NCBI GenBank assembly: GCA_963790085.1
Contig: CAWBNH010000006.1
Coordinates: 1 to 64,000, forward strand
Length of the DNA stretch: 64,000 bases
Direction of reading: 5' to 3'
DNA from: CAXMST01 sp963790085
GTDB lineage: Bacteria; Actinomycetota; Thermoleophilia; Solirubrobacterales; 70-9
In this document: one piece after another, positions 24,065 to 32,178 of the stretch
How positions within the stretch are numbered: the first letter of the stretch is position 1
How the letters are laid out: each line of letters starts with the position of its first letter
Made by a program: the position numbers and the translations under genes
Notes under the pieces: model-generated
The model's input: only the letters and a program-made list of their open reading frames with translations
Told to the model about the DNA's origin: nothing
Databases searched by the model: none

Positions 24065-26004
24065 GCGCAAGACGAGACAGGCGCGACGACCGCGAGCCCG
24101 AGCGGCGGCCCCAGAAAGACGCGCCGGAGACGACCGAGGGGATGCAGGGCGCCTACTACCTGTTCCGCGACCTCTGGCGCGTCGTGCGGGGCGAGGACCA
24201 GCGGGCCCGGAAGGTGCGCTGGATGGTCGGGCTCCTGCGTCCCTACCGCGCCAGGGTGGCGCTGATGCTCGGCGCTCTGCTGGTGGCCACCGCGGCGGCG
24301 CTGGCCCCTCCGTATCTGGCCGGTAGGGCGATCGACGACGGCATCGTCGCCGGCGACAGCGGCGCGCTGACGGTGATCGTGGTCGTCTTCCTGATCTCGG
24401 CCGCCGCGCTCTGGGCCGCCAGCTACGTCCAGACCTATCTGGTCGGCTGGATCGGACAGCGTGCGCTCCAGGATCTCCGCGAACGGATCTACAGCCACCT
24501 GCAGGCGATGTCGATCGGCTTCTACACGCGCAACCGCCCGGGCGTCCTGATCTCGCGGATGACCAACGACGTGCAGGCGCTCGACCAGCTCGTCACCGAC
24601 GGCATCGTGACGCTCTTCTCGAGCACGCTGACGCTCCTCGGCGTCGTCGTGATCCTGTTGGTGCTCGACGTCCAGCTCGCGCTGATCACCTTCCTCACCT
24701 TCCCCCTGCTGGCGCTGGCCAGCATCATCTTTCGAGTCGCCTCGGCCGGCGCCTACAGGCTGACGCGAGAGCGAATCGCCAACATCACGGCCTACCTGCA
24801 GGAGACGCTGAGCGGGGTCCGCGTCGTGCGGAGCTTCGGCCAGGAGCCGCGCCACATCGAGGAGATGGACCGGCTCAACGAGGAGAACCGGCTCGCCAAC
24901 CTGCGGACGGTCTATCTGAACGCCAGCTACTTCCCGTCGGTCGAGCTGCTGAGCTCGATCGGCACCGCCGCGATTCTCCTCTTCGGCGGCTACCAGGTGA
25001 TCGACGGCAAGGTCGAGATCGGCATCCTCGTCTCATTCATCGGATACCTGGCGACGTTCTTCGACCCGATCCAGCAGATCAGCCAGCTCTACACCACCTA
25101 CCAGCAGGGGATGGCGGCGCTCGACAAGATCTTCGACCTGCTCGACACGCGCCCCGACACCGCCGACGCCCCCGACGCGATCGATCCAGGCGAGATCCGC
25201 GGCGAGGTCCGGCTCGAGGGGGTCTGGTTCTCCTACGCCGAGGACGCCCGGCGGGCGCTCGCGGCCCAACCCGACGCGCCGCCCCCCGACCCCGACGCCC
25301 CCGAGCCCGAGCCCGGCTGGGCTCTGCAGGACATCGACCTGACGATGCTGCCGGGGCAGACCGTGGCCCTGGTCGGCGAGACCGGCGCCGGCAAGTCGAC
25401 GCTGGCGAAGCTGATCGCCCGCTTCTACGACCCTCAGCGCGGCCGGCTGACCGTCGACGGCACCGACGTCCGCGAGCTCTCCGCCGCGGCGCTCCGCAGC
25501 CAGCTTGGGATCGTGCCCCAGGAGGGCTTCCTGTTCAGCGGCACGATCCGCGACAACGTCGCCTTCGGCAGGCCCGAGGCGACGACCGAGGAGATCGAGT
25601 CGGCGCTGCGCGCGGTCGGCGCGGAGGAGATGGTCGCCGCGCTCCCGGCGGGGCTCGACACCGAGGTCGGCGAGCGCGGGTCGCAGCTCTCCGCGGGTCA
25701 GCGCCAGATGATCGCCTTCGCCCGCGCGCTGCTGGCCGAGCCGCGGATTCTGATCCTCGACGAGGCGACCTCGAACGTCGACGTCCGCACCGAGCGCCGC
25801 ATCGAGCACGGCCTGCGGAGGCTGCTGGCCGGACGGACGGCGATCGTCATCGCCCATCGCCTCTCGACGATCCGCAACGCGGCGCGAATCGTGGTGCTGG
25901 ACGGCGGCCGGATCGTCGAGAGCGGCACGCACGACGAGCTGCTCGCGGCGGGCGGCGCCTACGCGCGCCTGTACGGAAGCTGGCAGGGCAAGTCGGTCGC
26001 CTAG
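24061..26004 (+). CDS. ABC exporter half-transporter, catalytic subunit
   Basis: This 647-residue protein has a charged ~35-residue N-terminal extension, six transmembrane helices (about 60-330) and a nucleotide-binding domain. The domain has Walker A GETGAGKST near 438, Q-loop VPQEGFLFSG, signature LSAGQRQM near 542, Walker B ILILDEATS with the catalytic Glu, and VIAHRLSTI. The Ser-Ala-Gly-Gln signature differs from canonical LSGGQ and would pair with the degenerate Walker site of the first subunit. A Pro/Asp-rich insert (QPDAPPPDPDAPEPEPG, about 403-419) splits the first NBD strands. The GTG start overlaps the upstream stop, so the two are co-translated. Confidence 0.93.
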   Translation: MSARRDRRDDREPERRPQKDAPETTEGMQGAYYLFRDLWRVVRGEDQRARKVRWMVGLLRPYRARVALMLGALLVATAAALAPPYLAGRAIDDGIVAGDSGALTVIVVVFLISAAALWAASYVQTYLVGWIGQRALQDLRERIYSHLQAMSIGFYTRNRPGVLISRMTNDVQALDQLVTDGIVTLFSSTLTLLGVVVILLVLDVQLALITFLTFPLLALASIIFRVASAGAYRLTRERIANITAYLQETLSGVRVVRSFGQEPRHIEEMDRLNEENRLANLRTVYLNASYFPSVELLSSIGTAAILLFGGYQVIDGKVEIGILVSFIGYLATFFDPIQQISQLYTTYQQGMAALDKIFDLLDTRPDTADAPDAIDPGEIRGEVRLEGVWFSYAEDARRALAAQPDAPPPDPDAPEPEPGWALQDIDLTMLPGQTVALVGETGAGKSTLAKLIARFYDPQRGRLTVDGTDVRELSAAALRSQLGIVPQEGFLFSGTIRDNVAFGRPEATTEEIESALRAVGAEEMVAALPAGLDTEVGERGSQLSAGQRQMIAFARALLAEPRILILDEATSNVDVRTERRIEHGLRRLLAGRTAIVIAHRLSTIRNAARIVVLDGGRIVESGTHDELLAAGGAYARLYGSWQGKSVA

Positions 26005-26034
26005 CAGGTACGGACGGTACGGATCCCGGCTACC

Positions 26035-26733
26035 TCAGCCCGGGCTGACGCCACCGGAGCTGCCGCCACCGCCACCGCCGCCACCGCCGCCGCCACCGCC
26101 GGTGCCACCGCCGGTGCCGCCGGTCGGCGGCGCCGGGGCCGGCGCGGGCGTCGGCGCCGGCGCCGGGGCCGGCGCCGGGGCGGGCGCGGGCGCCGAGGAG
26201 CCGCCCGAGTCCCCCGAGGTGGTGGGGTCGAGCGCGGTCCCCTCCTGGCCGCAGTCCTTGAAGCCGTATTCCTCGGCCGCGGCCCGGGCGTCGGCCTTGG
26301 CCTGCGCCAGCTCGCCGCCGAGCGCATCGTAGGCCGCGGTGTCACCCGACTGCGCCGCCTGCTGACGCTGGGAGTCGATCGAGGCCTGCTTTCGCAGCGC
26401 CGCCGCGTAGCGCCCCAGGGCGCCGTCTGGATCCTCGGGGGAGTCGAGCTGGTTGACGCTCGCCAGCAGACCGCGCGTGATCTGCTCCTCCTGGGTGGCC
26501 AGCAGGGCGAGGTCCTCGCCCGCCGGACCCGCCGTGAGGCCGGCGATCGCGGCGTTGGCCTCAGCGCACCTCGGGTCGAGCTCGCTGATCACATCCGACT
26601 GCGCGGTGGCGCCCGTCGGCTCGGTCGCCGTGGTGCTGATCGTCTCGACCGCCGCTCCGTCATCGCCGCCGCATCCGGCCGCGATCGCCGCGGCGGCGGC
26701 GACGGCGACCAGCACCCTGATTCGAGCGTTCAT
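26035..26733 (-). CDS. Lipoprotein with Pro-Ala and poly-Gly tail
   Basis: This 232-residue protein has a signal peptide ending in the lipobox AIAAGC, so it should be lipidated at Cys20. The middle (about 50-150) is helical and Ala/Gln-rich with two Cys (RCAEAN, KDCGQ), possibly disulfide-linked. The C-terminus is an (AP)n stretch and a long Gly run, likely a wall-spanning or flexible spacer. The ATG at 26733 is preferred to the adjacent TTG because TACTCT ends 7 nt upstream. Function unknown. It converges with the ABC operon 30 bp away. Confidence 0.75.
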   Translation of the reverse strand: MNARIRVLVAVAAAAAIAAGCGGDDGAAVETISTTATEPTGATAQSDVISELDPRCAEANAAIAGLTAGPAGEDLALLATQEEQITRGLLASVNQLDSPEDPDGALGRYAAALRKQASIDSQRQQAAQSGDTAAYDALGGELAQAKADARAAAEEYGFKDCGQEGTALDPTTSGDSGGSSAPAPAPAPAPAPAPTPAPAPAPPTGGTGGGTGGGGGGGGGGGGGSSGGVSPG

Positions 26734-26740
26734 CAAGGGC

Positions 26741-26746
26741 AGAGTA
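26741..26746 (-). promoter_or_regulatory. -10-like hexamer for the lipoprotein gene
   Basis: TACTCT on the minus strand ends 7 nt before the ATG at 26733. Confidence 0.4.
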
Positions 26747-26799
26747 ACGGCAGCCGCGGCCGACCCCCGCCGAAAACGGTGCCCGGGCCACTGGGAAAA

Positions 26800-26871
26800 C
26801 TGGGGATCTAGGACTCGAACCTAGACTACGAACACCAGAAGCTCGCGTGCTGCCGATTACACCAATCCCCA
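26800..26871 (-). tRNA. tRNA-Gln (anticodon CTG)
   Basis: On the minus strand a full cloverleaf can be drawn. The acceptor is TGGGGAT/ATCCCCA with U1-A72 and G73, both typical of tRNA-Gln. The D-arm has GGTGTAATCGGCAGC, the anticodon arm is CGAGC-TTCTGGT-GTTCG (CTG), the variable loop is short, and the T-arm has GGTTCGAGTCC. CCA is not encoded; a TTTT run follows the discriminator and may help termination. No other tRNA is adjacent. Confidence 0.95.
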
Positions 26872-26928
26872 TCGCCGCGCCGGCGAAGCGCCGGGCCTCG
26901 AAACGATAACCACAGCGATCGAGCGCCG

Positions 26929-28176
26929 TCAGCCGCCGACCCCGAGATCGCCGAGGTCGGTCTCGGGGTCGCTCAGCGCCGCCGGATCGGCCAGCGGCAG
27001 CGCCGAGTCGATCATCCGGCGGGCCTCGAGGAGATCCTCGGAGCGGCCGACCGAGAGGGCGGCGTCGACCCGCCCCGCGTTCAGGTACCAGGCGGAGAAG
27101 GACCCACGCTCGCGGTCGCCGCGAAAGACGATCTGGTCCCACGCCTTCGCGTAGCCGACGTACTCGAGCGAGGCCCAGTCGGCGAGGTCGCTGAAGAAGT
27201 AGGGAATCACCGCGTAGGGCTCCCGATCGCCGAGCATGCTGCGCGCGGCGTGCCGTCCCTGCTGGAGGGCGACATCCCAGTGCTCGACCCGGAGGCTGCC
27301 GCCGAAACGGTCGGCCGGGTATCTGGCGCAGTCGCCCGCGGCGAAGATCCCCTCGGCCGAGGTCTCGAGCGCCGAATCGACGACGATGCCGTCATCCACC
27401 TCGAGGCCGGCCCGCTGGGCCAGCGCCACGTCCGGCCTGACCCCCGCGCCGACGACGACCGCGCCGGCCTCGATCTCGCGGCCGGCCTTGGTGAGGACGC
27501 CACTCACCCGCCCCTCGCCGAGGAAGCGGTCGAGCTCCTCGCCACCGAGGATCTCGACCCCCTTCGACTCGAGCAGGTCCTGGAAGTAGCGCCCCACCTC
27601 GTCCCCGAAGACCCGTGACAGGAGCACGTCCTCCAGCATCACGATCGTGCACGGCTTGCCGCCGGCGGTCAGCGTGGCGGCAACCTCGGCGCCGATGTAG
27701 CTACCGCCGATCAGCGCGACGTGATCGGCCCTCGCCGCATCCTCGCGAATCGCATCGGAGTTGCCGAACGCGCGTAGGTAGTTGATCCCCTCGAGCTGCG
27801 CCCCCTCGACGCGAAGTAGGTTGACCATCGCCCCCGTCGCGATCAGCGCCTTGTCGAACGCGACCTCTCGCTTGCCCTGGAGCGTCGCGATCCGGCGCTC
27901 GGCATCGATGCCCATCACGCTCGTCCCGGTGAGCAGCTCGACGTCGTTCTCCTCATACCACGACCGGTCGTGCACGTAGTGCTCCTCTCGGGGCCCCGCG
28001 CCGCGGAGGTACTCCTTCGAAAGGGGGGGACGGTCGTGGGGCGGATCGGGCTCACGTCCGACGAGCAGAATCGAGCCCGTCGCGCCGCGCCTGCGGAGCT
28101 CGGCCGCGCACTGCGCCGAGGCGAGCCCCCCGCCCACGAGCAGGTAGTCGACTCTCTCGGCAGCGGCATCAGCCAT
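26929..28176 (-). CDS. FAD/NAD(P)-dependent ferredoxin/rubredoxin-reductase-like oxidoreductase
   Basis: This 415-residue protein has two dinucleotide folds. The FAD site has DYLLVGGGLASAQCAAELRRRG at ~10-31 and the conserved PPLSKEYL; the NAD(P) site has VALIGGSYIGAEVAATL near residue 153. The second FAD motif is GIFAAGDCARYPADRF, followed by VEHWDVALQQGRHAAR. This matches reductases feeding electrons to ferredoxins or Rieske-type oxygenases. No ferredoxin or oxygenase is next to it. TAGCTT ends 6 nt before the ATG at 28176, indicating a leaderless message. The C-terminal ~80 residues form the dimer/redox-partner domain of this class. Confidence 0.9.
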   Translation of the reverse strand: MADAAAERVDYLLVGGGLASAQCAAELRRRGATGSILLVGREPDPPHDRPPLSKEYLRGAGPREEHYVHDRSWYEENDVELLTGTSVMGIDAERRIATLQGKREVAFDKALIATGAMVNLLRVEGAQLEGINYLRAFGNSDAIREDAARADHVALIGGSYIGAEVAATLTAGGKPCTIVMLEDVLLSRVFGDEVGRYFQDLLESKGVEILGGEELDRFLGEGRVSGVLTKAGREIEAGAVVVGAGVRPDVALAQRAGLEVDDGIVVDSALETSAEGIFAAGDCARYPADRFGGSLRVEHWDVALQQGRHAARSMLGDREPYAVIPYFFSDLADWASLEYVGYAKAWDQIVFRGDRERGSFSAWYLNAGRVDAALSVGRSEDLLEARRMIDSALPLADPAALSDPETDLGDLGVGG

Positions 28177-28182
28177 GCCGAG

Positions 28183-28188
28183 AAGCTA
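28183..28188 (-). promoter_or_regulatory. -10-like hexamer for the ferredoxin-reductase-like gene
   Basis: TAGCTT on the minus strand ends 6 nt before the ATG at 28176. Confidence 0.4.
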
Positions 28189-28245
28189 GCGACCGGGAGC
28201 TATCCGCGTCCGGGCCGGGTCGGACGCTAGGCGGCGGAGCCGAGG

Positions 28246-28908
28246 TCATCGGTCCCGCCCAGGTAGACGGGTCAGCTCGGCCTCGAGCTCGGGATCGAGC
28301 ACGGCGAGCACCTCGTCTCCGGGGAGCAGCTCGGTGTCGCGGTTGGGCACGAAGCCGCGGCCGTCACGCAGGACCGAGATCAAGAGGCTCCCCCTCGGCA
28401 TGCTGAGATCGCCGACTCGCCTGCCGACGACGGGCGAGTCGTCACCGAGCGCCATCTCGATGATCTCGAGGCCCTGCTCGGGGAAGTCGAGCAGCTGGAT
28501 CAGGCCGTAGCGCGGCACCTCGTGCTCGATCAGGCGCAGAATCAGATCCGTGGCCGAGATGTAGGGCCTGATGTCGAGCAGCTCGAAGTGCTGGCGATTT
28601 CGCGGGTTGTTGCAGCGGGCGATGATCCGGTCGACCGTGTACTTCTCGCGGGCGACCTGACAGATCAGCAGGTTGTCCTCGTCGTCGCCGGTGACCGCGA
28701 TCACCATCTCGGCCTGGCTGATCCCGGCCCGCTCGAGCACCCAGAGCTCCGAAGCGTCGCCGTAGAGGACCCGGTGCTCGAGCTCCTGCTCGACGACCAG
28801 GTAGCGGTCGCGGTCCTGCTCGATCAGGGTCACGTCGTGTCCCTTCTCGAGCAGCTCGCGGGTCAGGTTCCAGCCGACCTTCCCGGCTCCGATCACGAGG
28901 ATCCTCAT
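28246..28908 (-). CDS. TrkA-type K+ transport regulatory subunit (RCK_N + RCK_C)
   Basis: This 220-residue protein has an RCK_N Rossmann domain (MRILVIGAGKVGWNL, then LIEQD as the acidic NAD-ribose end, about residues 1-125). An RCK_C domain (about 135-215) follows, with VVGRRVGDL, PRGSLLISVLRDGR and LLPGDEVLAVL. It gates a Trk/Ktr-type K+ transporter by binding NAD(H) or ATP/ADP in the cytoplasm. No membrane subunit is in this window. It follows a second TrkA-like gene by 17 bp; a TTG overlapping the upstream stop is an alternative start. Confidence 0.9.
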   Translation of the reverse strand: MRILVIGAGKVGWNLTRELLEKGHDVTLIEQDRDRYLVVEQELEHRVLYGDASELWVLERAGISQAEMVIAVTGDDEDNLLICQVAREKYTVDRIIARCNNPRNRQHFELLDIRPYISATDLILRLIEHEVPRYGLIQLLDFPEQGLEIIEMALGDDSPVVGRRVGDLSMPRGSLLISVLRDGRGFVPNRDTELLPGDEVLAVLDPELEAELTRLPGRDR

Positions 28909-28925
28909 CGGGCGCGCCGGCTCGG

Positions 28926-29375
28926 TCAATGCTCGGCCCCGTCCGGCTGCGACTCGGGATCTCGGACCGCCTCGTCCAACATCTCGATCGCGACCCCCGT
29001 CGGGCTGATCGTCCGCACTCCCTGTAGCTCGTACCACTCCGCGCGCAGCGGATCGAGGACGCGGGCGATCACGGTCGGGATCTCGAACCGTCGGCGCGCG
29101 ATCTGGGAGATGACGATGTTCGTGTTGTCGCCGTTGGTGGAGGCGATGAAGACGTCGGCGCGCTCGATTCCCGCGGCGAGCAGCGCGTCCACCTCGAGTC
29201 CCTGTCCGACCGTGAAGCTGCCGCCGGACTCGACCCAGCCGCGGCCGAGCCCGGCCTCGAGCCGGACGAGCGACTCGGGGTCCTCATCGACGCACGAGAC
29301 CTCGTGGCCCGCGTCGAGCATCCTGCTGGCGAGCGAGGACCCGACGCGACCGACACCGACGATGAGCACGAACAC
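28926..29375 (-). CDS. TrkA-N (RCK_N) protein without RCK_C domain
   Basis: This 149-residue protein is a single RCK_N domain. It has VLIVGVGRVGSSLASRMLDAGHEVSCVDEDPE at the NAD site and ADVFIASTNGDNTNIVISQIARRRF. It ends shortly after the domain, so the C-terminal ligand domain is absent. It probably assembles with the 220-residue TrkA protein encoded directly downstream as a hetero-octameric ring. The GTG start at 29375 has TACGAT ending 6 nt upstream. hppA lies upstream, separated by a strong terminator hairpin. Confidence 0.88.
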   Translation of the reverse strand: MFVLIVGVGRVGSSLASRMLDAGHEVSCVDEDPESLVRLEAGLGRGWVESGGSFTVGQGLEVDALLAAGIERADVFIASTNGDNTNIVISQIARRRFEIPTVIARVLDPLRAEWYELQGVRTISPTGVAIEMLDEAVRDPESQPDGAEH

Positions 29376-29381
29376 CCGCCG

Positions 29382-29387
29382 ATCGTA
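29382..29387 (-). promoter_or_regulatory. -10-like hexamer for the trkA-like operon
   Basis: TACGAT on the minus strand ends 6 nt before the GTG at 29375, downstream of the hppA terminator. Confidence 0.45.
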
Positions 29388-29432
29388 GTCGCCGGGGCGC
29401 CGGCGGCGCGGGACGGGGCCGGGCCGGCGGCG

Positions 29433-29463
29433 GCGAGGGGCGGCCGTCGGGGCCGCCCCTCGC
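29433..29463 (-). terminator. 13-bp hairpin terminator after hppA
   Basis: GCGAGGGGCGGCC pairs perfectly with GGCCGCCCCTCGC around GTCGG, 22 bp after the hppA stop and before the trkA promoter. Confidence 0.7.
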
Positions 29464-29484
29464 GCAACGTCTCGGCGATCCCGC

Positions 29485-31587
29485 CTACAGGGCGATGATC
29501 GGCAGCATCAGGAGGGCGACGATGTTCGCCACCTTGATCATCGGGTTGATCGCGGGGCCCGCCGTGTCCTTGTAGGGGTCACCGACGGTGTCACCGGTCA
29601 CCGACGCCGCGTGGGCCTCGGAGCCCTTGCCGCCGTAGGCACCGTCCTCGATCAGCTTCTTGGCGTTGTCCCAGGCACCTCCGCCGGCGGTCATCGAGAC
29701 CGCGGCGAAGAAGCCGACGACGATCACGCCGATCAGCAGGCCGCCGAGCGCCTGGGCGCTGATCAGGCCGACGACGACCGGAATCACGATCGGGATCAGC
29801 GACGGGAGCACCATCTCCCGCTGCGCCGATGCGGTCACGATCGCCACCGTGTCGCCGTAGTCGGGCTTCTCGGTGCCATCCATGATCCCGGGGTGCTCGC
29901 GGAACTGCTTGCGCACCTGCTCGACGACCTGACCGCCGGCGCGTCCGACGGCCTCGATCGAGAGCGCCGCGAACAGGTAGACCATCATGCCGCCGATCAG
30001 CAGGCCGATCAGCACCGCCGGATCGCCGAGCGAGAAGTACCCGTCGGCACCCGACAGGGCGGCAACCCCGCCCTCGCCGGCCTCCTCGTCGAGCTCGATC
30101 TGGAAGGCCTTGAACAGGACCAGGGCGGCGAGCACGGCGGAGCCGATCGCGTAGCCCTTGGTGACGGCCTTGGTCGTGTTGCCGACCGCATCGAGCGGAT
30201 CGGTGACGTTGCGGACCTCCTCCGGCATCTCGGCCATCTCGGCGATCCCGCCGGCGTTGTCGGTGATCGGGCCGAATGCATCGAGGGCGACGATCAGCCC
30301 GGTCAGCGAGAGCTGGGCCATCACCGCGACGCCGATGCCGTAGACGCCGGCCAGCTCGTTCGCGCCGAGCACCGCCAGGGCGATCAGGATCGCCGGCAGG
30401 GCGGTGGCCTGGAAGCCCTGGGCGAGCCCCTGGATGATGTTCGTCGCGTGACCCGTCTGCGACGCCTCGGAGATCGCCTTGACCGGTCGGAAGCGGGTCG
30501 AGGTGTAGTAGTCGGTGATCACGAACAGCCCGGCGGTGACGCCGATGCCGATCAGCCCACAGACCCAGAGGCCGGTCACCGAGGCGTCGGCCAGGGCGCT
30601 GCCGGGATCGAGCACGCCGAGGTCGAGCGGGTCGGACATGAGCCAGTTCGTGACCGGGTAGAAGGCCGCGGCGCTGATCAGGCCGCTGACGATCAGGCCC
30701 TTGTAGAGGGCGCCCTCGACGTTGTCGGTGCTGGTTCGCACGCTCAGTGCGCCGACGATCGAGGCGAGGATCGCGACGCCGCCGATCACCAGCGGGAACA
30801 GGGCAACCTCCCGCGAGACCTCGAGGTCGAAGCTCAGCAGGCCGAGCAGCATCACCGCGACCGCGGTGACCGCGTAGGTCTCGAACAGGTCCGCGGCCAT
30901 GCCGGCGCAGTCGCCGACGTTGTCGCCGACGTTGTCGGCGATCACGGCCGGGTTGCGCGGGTCATCCTCGGGGATGCCGGCCTCGACCTTGCCGACCAGG
31001 TCGGCGCCGACGTCGGCGGCCTTGGTGAAGATACCGCCGCCGAGTCGCGCGAAGACGCTGATCAGCGAGCCGCCGAAGCCGAGCCCGATCAGGGCGTCAA
31101 CGGCCTCCTTGTCGGTCTGGTCGGTGAGCACGAGAATGCCGAAGTAGCCGGCGACGCCGAGCAGCGCCAGGCCGACAACGAGCAGCCCGGTCACCGAGCC
31201 GCCCTTGAAGGCGACATCGAGGCCGGGCCCGACGCCGCCGCGGGACGCTTCGGCCACCCGCGCGTTGGCGCGGACCGAGACGTTCATCCCGATGAAGCCG
31301 GCCGCGCCCGAGAGAACGCCTCCGATCACGAAGCCGATACCCGTCTCGATGTTCTGTAGGAAGGTGATCGCGATCGCGAGCGGCACGGCCACCGCGGCGA
31401 TGATCGTGTACTGGCGCTTGAGATAGGCCTGGGCGCCCTCCTGGACGGCCCCGGAGATCTCCTGCATTCGATCGTTCCCCGGGGACTTCGCCAGCAGGGC
31501 CTGCGTGACGAGCAGTCCGTAGAGAACGCCGGCGCCGGCGCAGACGAGCGCGATCAGGACGCCATAATCGGTCAGGAACTCAGTCAA
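29485..31587 (-). CDS. hppA: K(+)-independent proton-translocating pyrophosphatase
   Basis: This 700-residue membrane protein has about 16 transmembrane helices. It carries the PPi/Mg motifs GGGIFTKAADVGADLVGKVEAGIPEDD, DNVGDNVGDCAGMAADLFE, ITDNAGGIAEMA and the late GDTVGDPYKDTAGPAINP. It hydrolyses PPi to pump H+ across the membrane. The segment GNTTKAVTKGYAIGSA has Lys where K+-dependent enzymes have Ala (GNTTAA), so the K+-independent H+-pumping class is expected. The TTG start at 31587 follows GGAGGG. It is monocistronic with hairpins on both sides. The adjacent TrkA genes need not be functionally linked. Confidence 0.97.
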   Translation of the reverse strand: MTEFLTDYGVLIALVCAGAGVLYGLLVTQALLAKSPGNDRMQEISGAVQEGAQAYLKRQYTIIAAVAVPLAIAITFLQNIETGIGFVIGGVLSGAAGFIGMNVSVRANARVAEASRGGVGPGLDVAFKGGSVTGLLVVGLALLGVAGYFGILVLTDQTDKEAVDALIGLGFGGSLISVFARLGGGIFTKAADVGADLVGKVEAGIPEDDPRNPAVIADNVGDNVGDCAGMAADLFETYAVTAVAVMLLGLLSFDLEVSREVALFPLVIGGVAILASIVGALSVRTSTDNVEGALYKGLIVSGLISAAAFYPVTNWLMSDPLDLGVLDPGSALADASVTGLWVCGLIGIGVTAGLFVITDYYTSTRFRPVKAISEASQTGHATNIIQGLAQGFQATALPAILIALAVLGANELAGVYGIGVAVMAQLSLTGLIVALDAFGPITDNAGGIAEMAEMPEEVRNVTDPLDAVGNTTKAVTKGYAIGSAVLAALVLFKAFQIELDEEAGEGGVAALSGADGYFSLGDPAVLIGLLIGGMMVYLFAALSIEAVGRAGGQVVEQVRKQFREHPGIMDGTEKPDYGDTVAIVTASAQREMVLPSLIPIVIPVVVGLISAQALGGLLIGVIVVGFFAAVSMTAGGGAWDNAKKLIEDGAYGGKGSEAHAASVTGDTVGDPYKDTAGPAINPMIKVANIVALLMLPIIAL

Positions 31588-31623
31588 GGTCGTTTCCCTC
31601 CGTAGTGTGGGTGATCAAGGCAA

Positions 31624-31653
31624 GGCCGCCCCGGAAAACGGGATGGGGCGGCC
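31624..31653 (-). terminator. Hairpin between the DUF1844-like gene and hppA
   Basis: GGCCGCCCC pairs with GGGGCGGCC around a 12-nt loop containing an internal CCCGTTTTCC. On the minus strand it follows the upstream gene's stop and precedes the hppA leader. Confidence 0.5.
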
Positions 31654-31725
31654 ACGAGCGGTGCGCAGTGTAGACGGATCCGGGGCGGGTATGCGGATCT
31701 GATCGGAGCGGGCCGGCGGCTGCGC

Positions 31726-32151
31726 TCAGCTACCGGGAGTCCAGAGCTTCGACGGCCGCTGCCCGGCGGGCGGCGCAGCGCCCTCCCCCGCCGGGGCCTC
31801 GCCCTCGCTGCCGGGCGGCGGGCCGGCGTCGCCGCCGGCCTGATCGGCGTACATCACCTGGATCTGGGAAAGCGCGTTGCGCACCTCGCGCTGTGGCTCT
31901 GGCTCGAGCAGCTCGACCAGCGCCCGCACCGCTTCGATTCCGACGCGCGCCTGCTCGAGGTCCCGCTCGTCCTGTTTCGCGATCCGGCGCGCCGAGAGGT
32001 TGAGGATGCTGACCGTGCTCTGGGTGACGACATCCTGGACGCGCACCTTGCGCATCTCCTCCTCCATCTGCCTCAGCATCTCCTCCTGCTCGGCAGTCAT
32101 CTCCTGCTCAGGCTGTGGTTCGGCCTCGGGGCCAGGCTGTTCGTCGCTCAT
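31726..32151 (-). CDS. DUF1844-like conserved protein
   Basis: This 141-residue protein has a Glu/Gln-rich N-terminus and a conserved helical core with VVTQSTVSILNLSARRIAK, RDLEQARVGIEAVRALVELL and NALSQIQVMYAD at residues ~42-105. A Pro/Gly/Ala-rich tail ends in SKLWTPGS. The core resembles DUF1844 proteins found near translation and t6A genes in many bacteria; the molecular role is unknown. TAGGCT ends 7 nt before the ATG, so the message is probably leaderless. Confidence 0.7.
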   Translation of the reverse strand: MSDEQPGPEAEPQPEQEMTAEQEEMLRQMEEEMRKVRVQDVVTQSTVSILNLSARRIAKQDERDLEQARVGIEAVRALVELLEPEPQREVRNALSQIQVMYADQAGGDAGPPPGSEGEAPAGEGAAPPAGQRPSKLWTPGS

Positions 32152-32158
32152 CGACCCC

Positions 32159-32164
32159 AGCCTA
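32159..32164 (-). promoter_or_regulatory. -10-like hexamer for the DUF1844-like gene
   Basis: TAGGCT on the minus strand ends 7 nt before the ATG at 32151. Confidence 0.45.
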
Positions 32165-32178
32165 CAGGGAGCCGGCGA

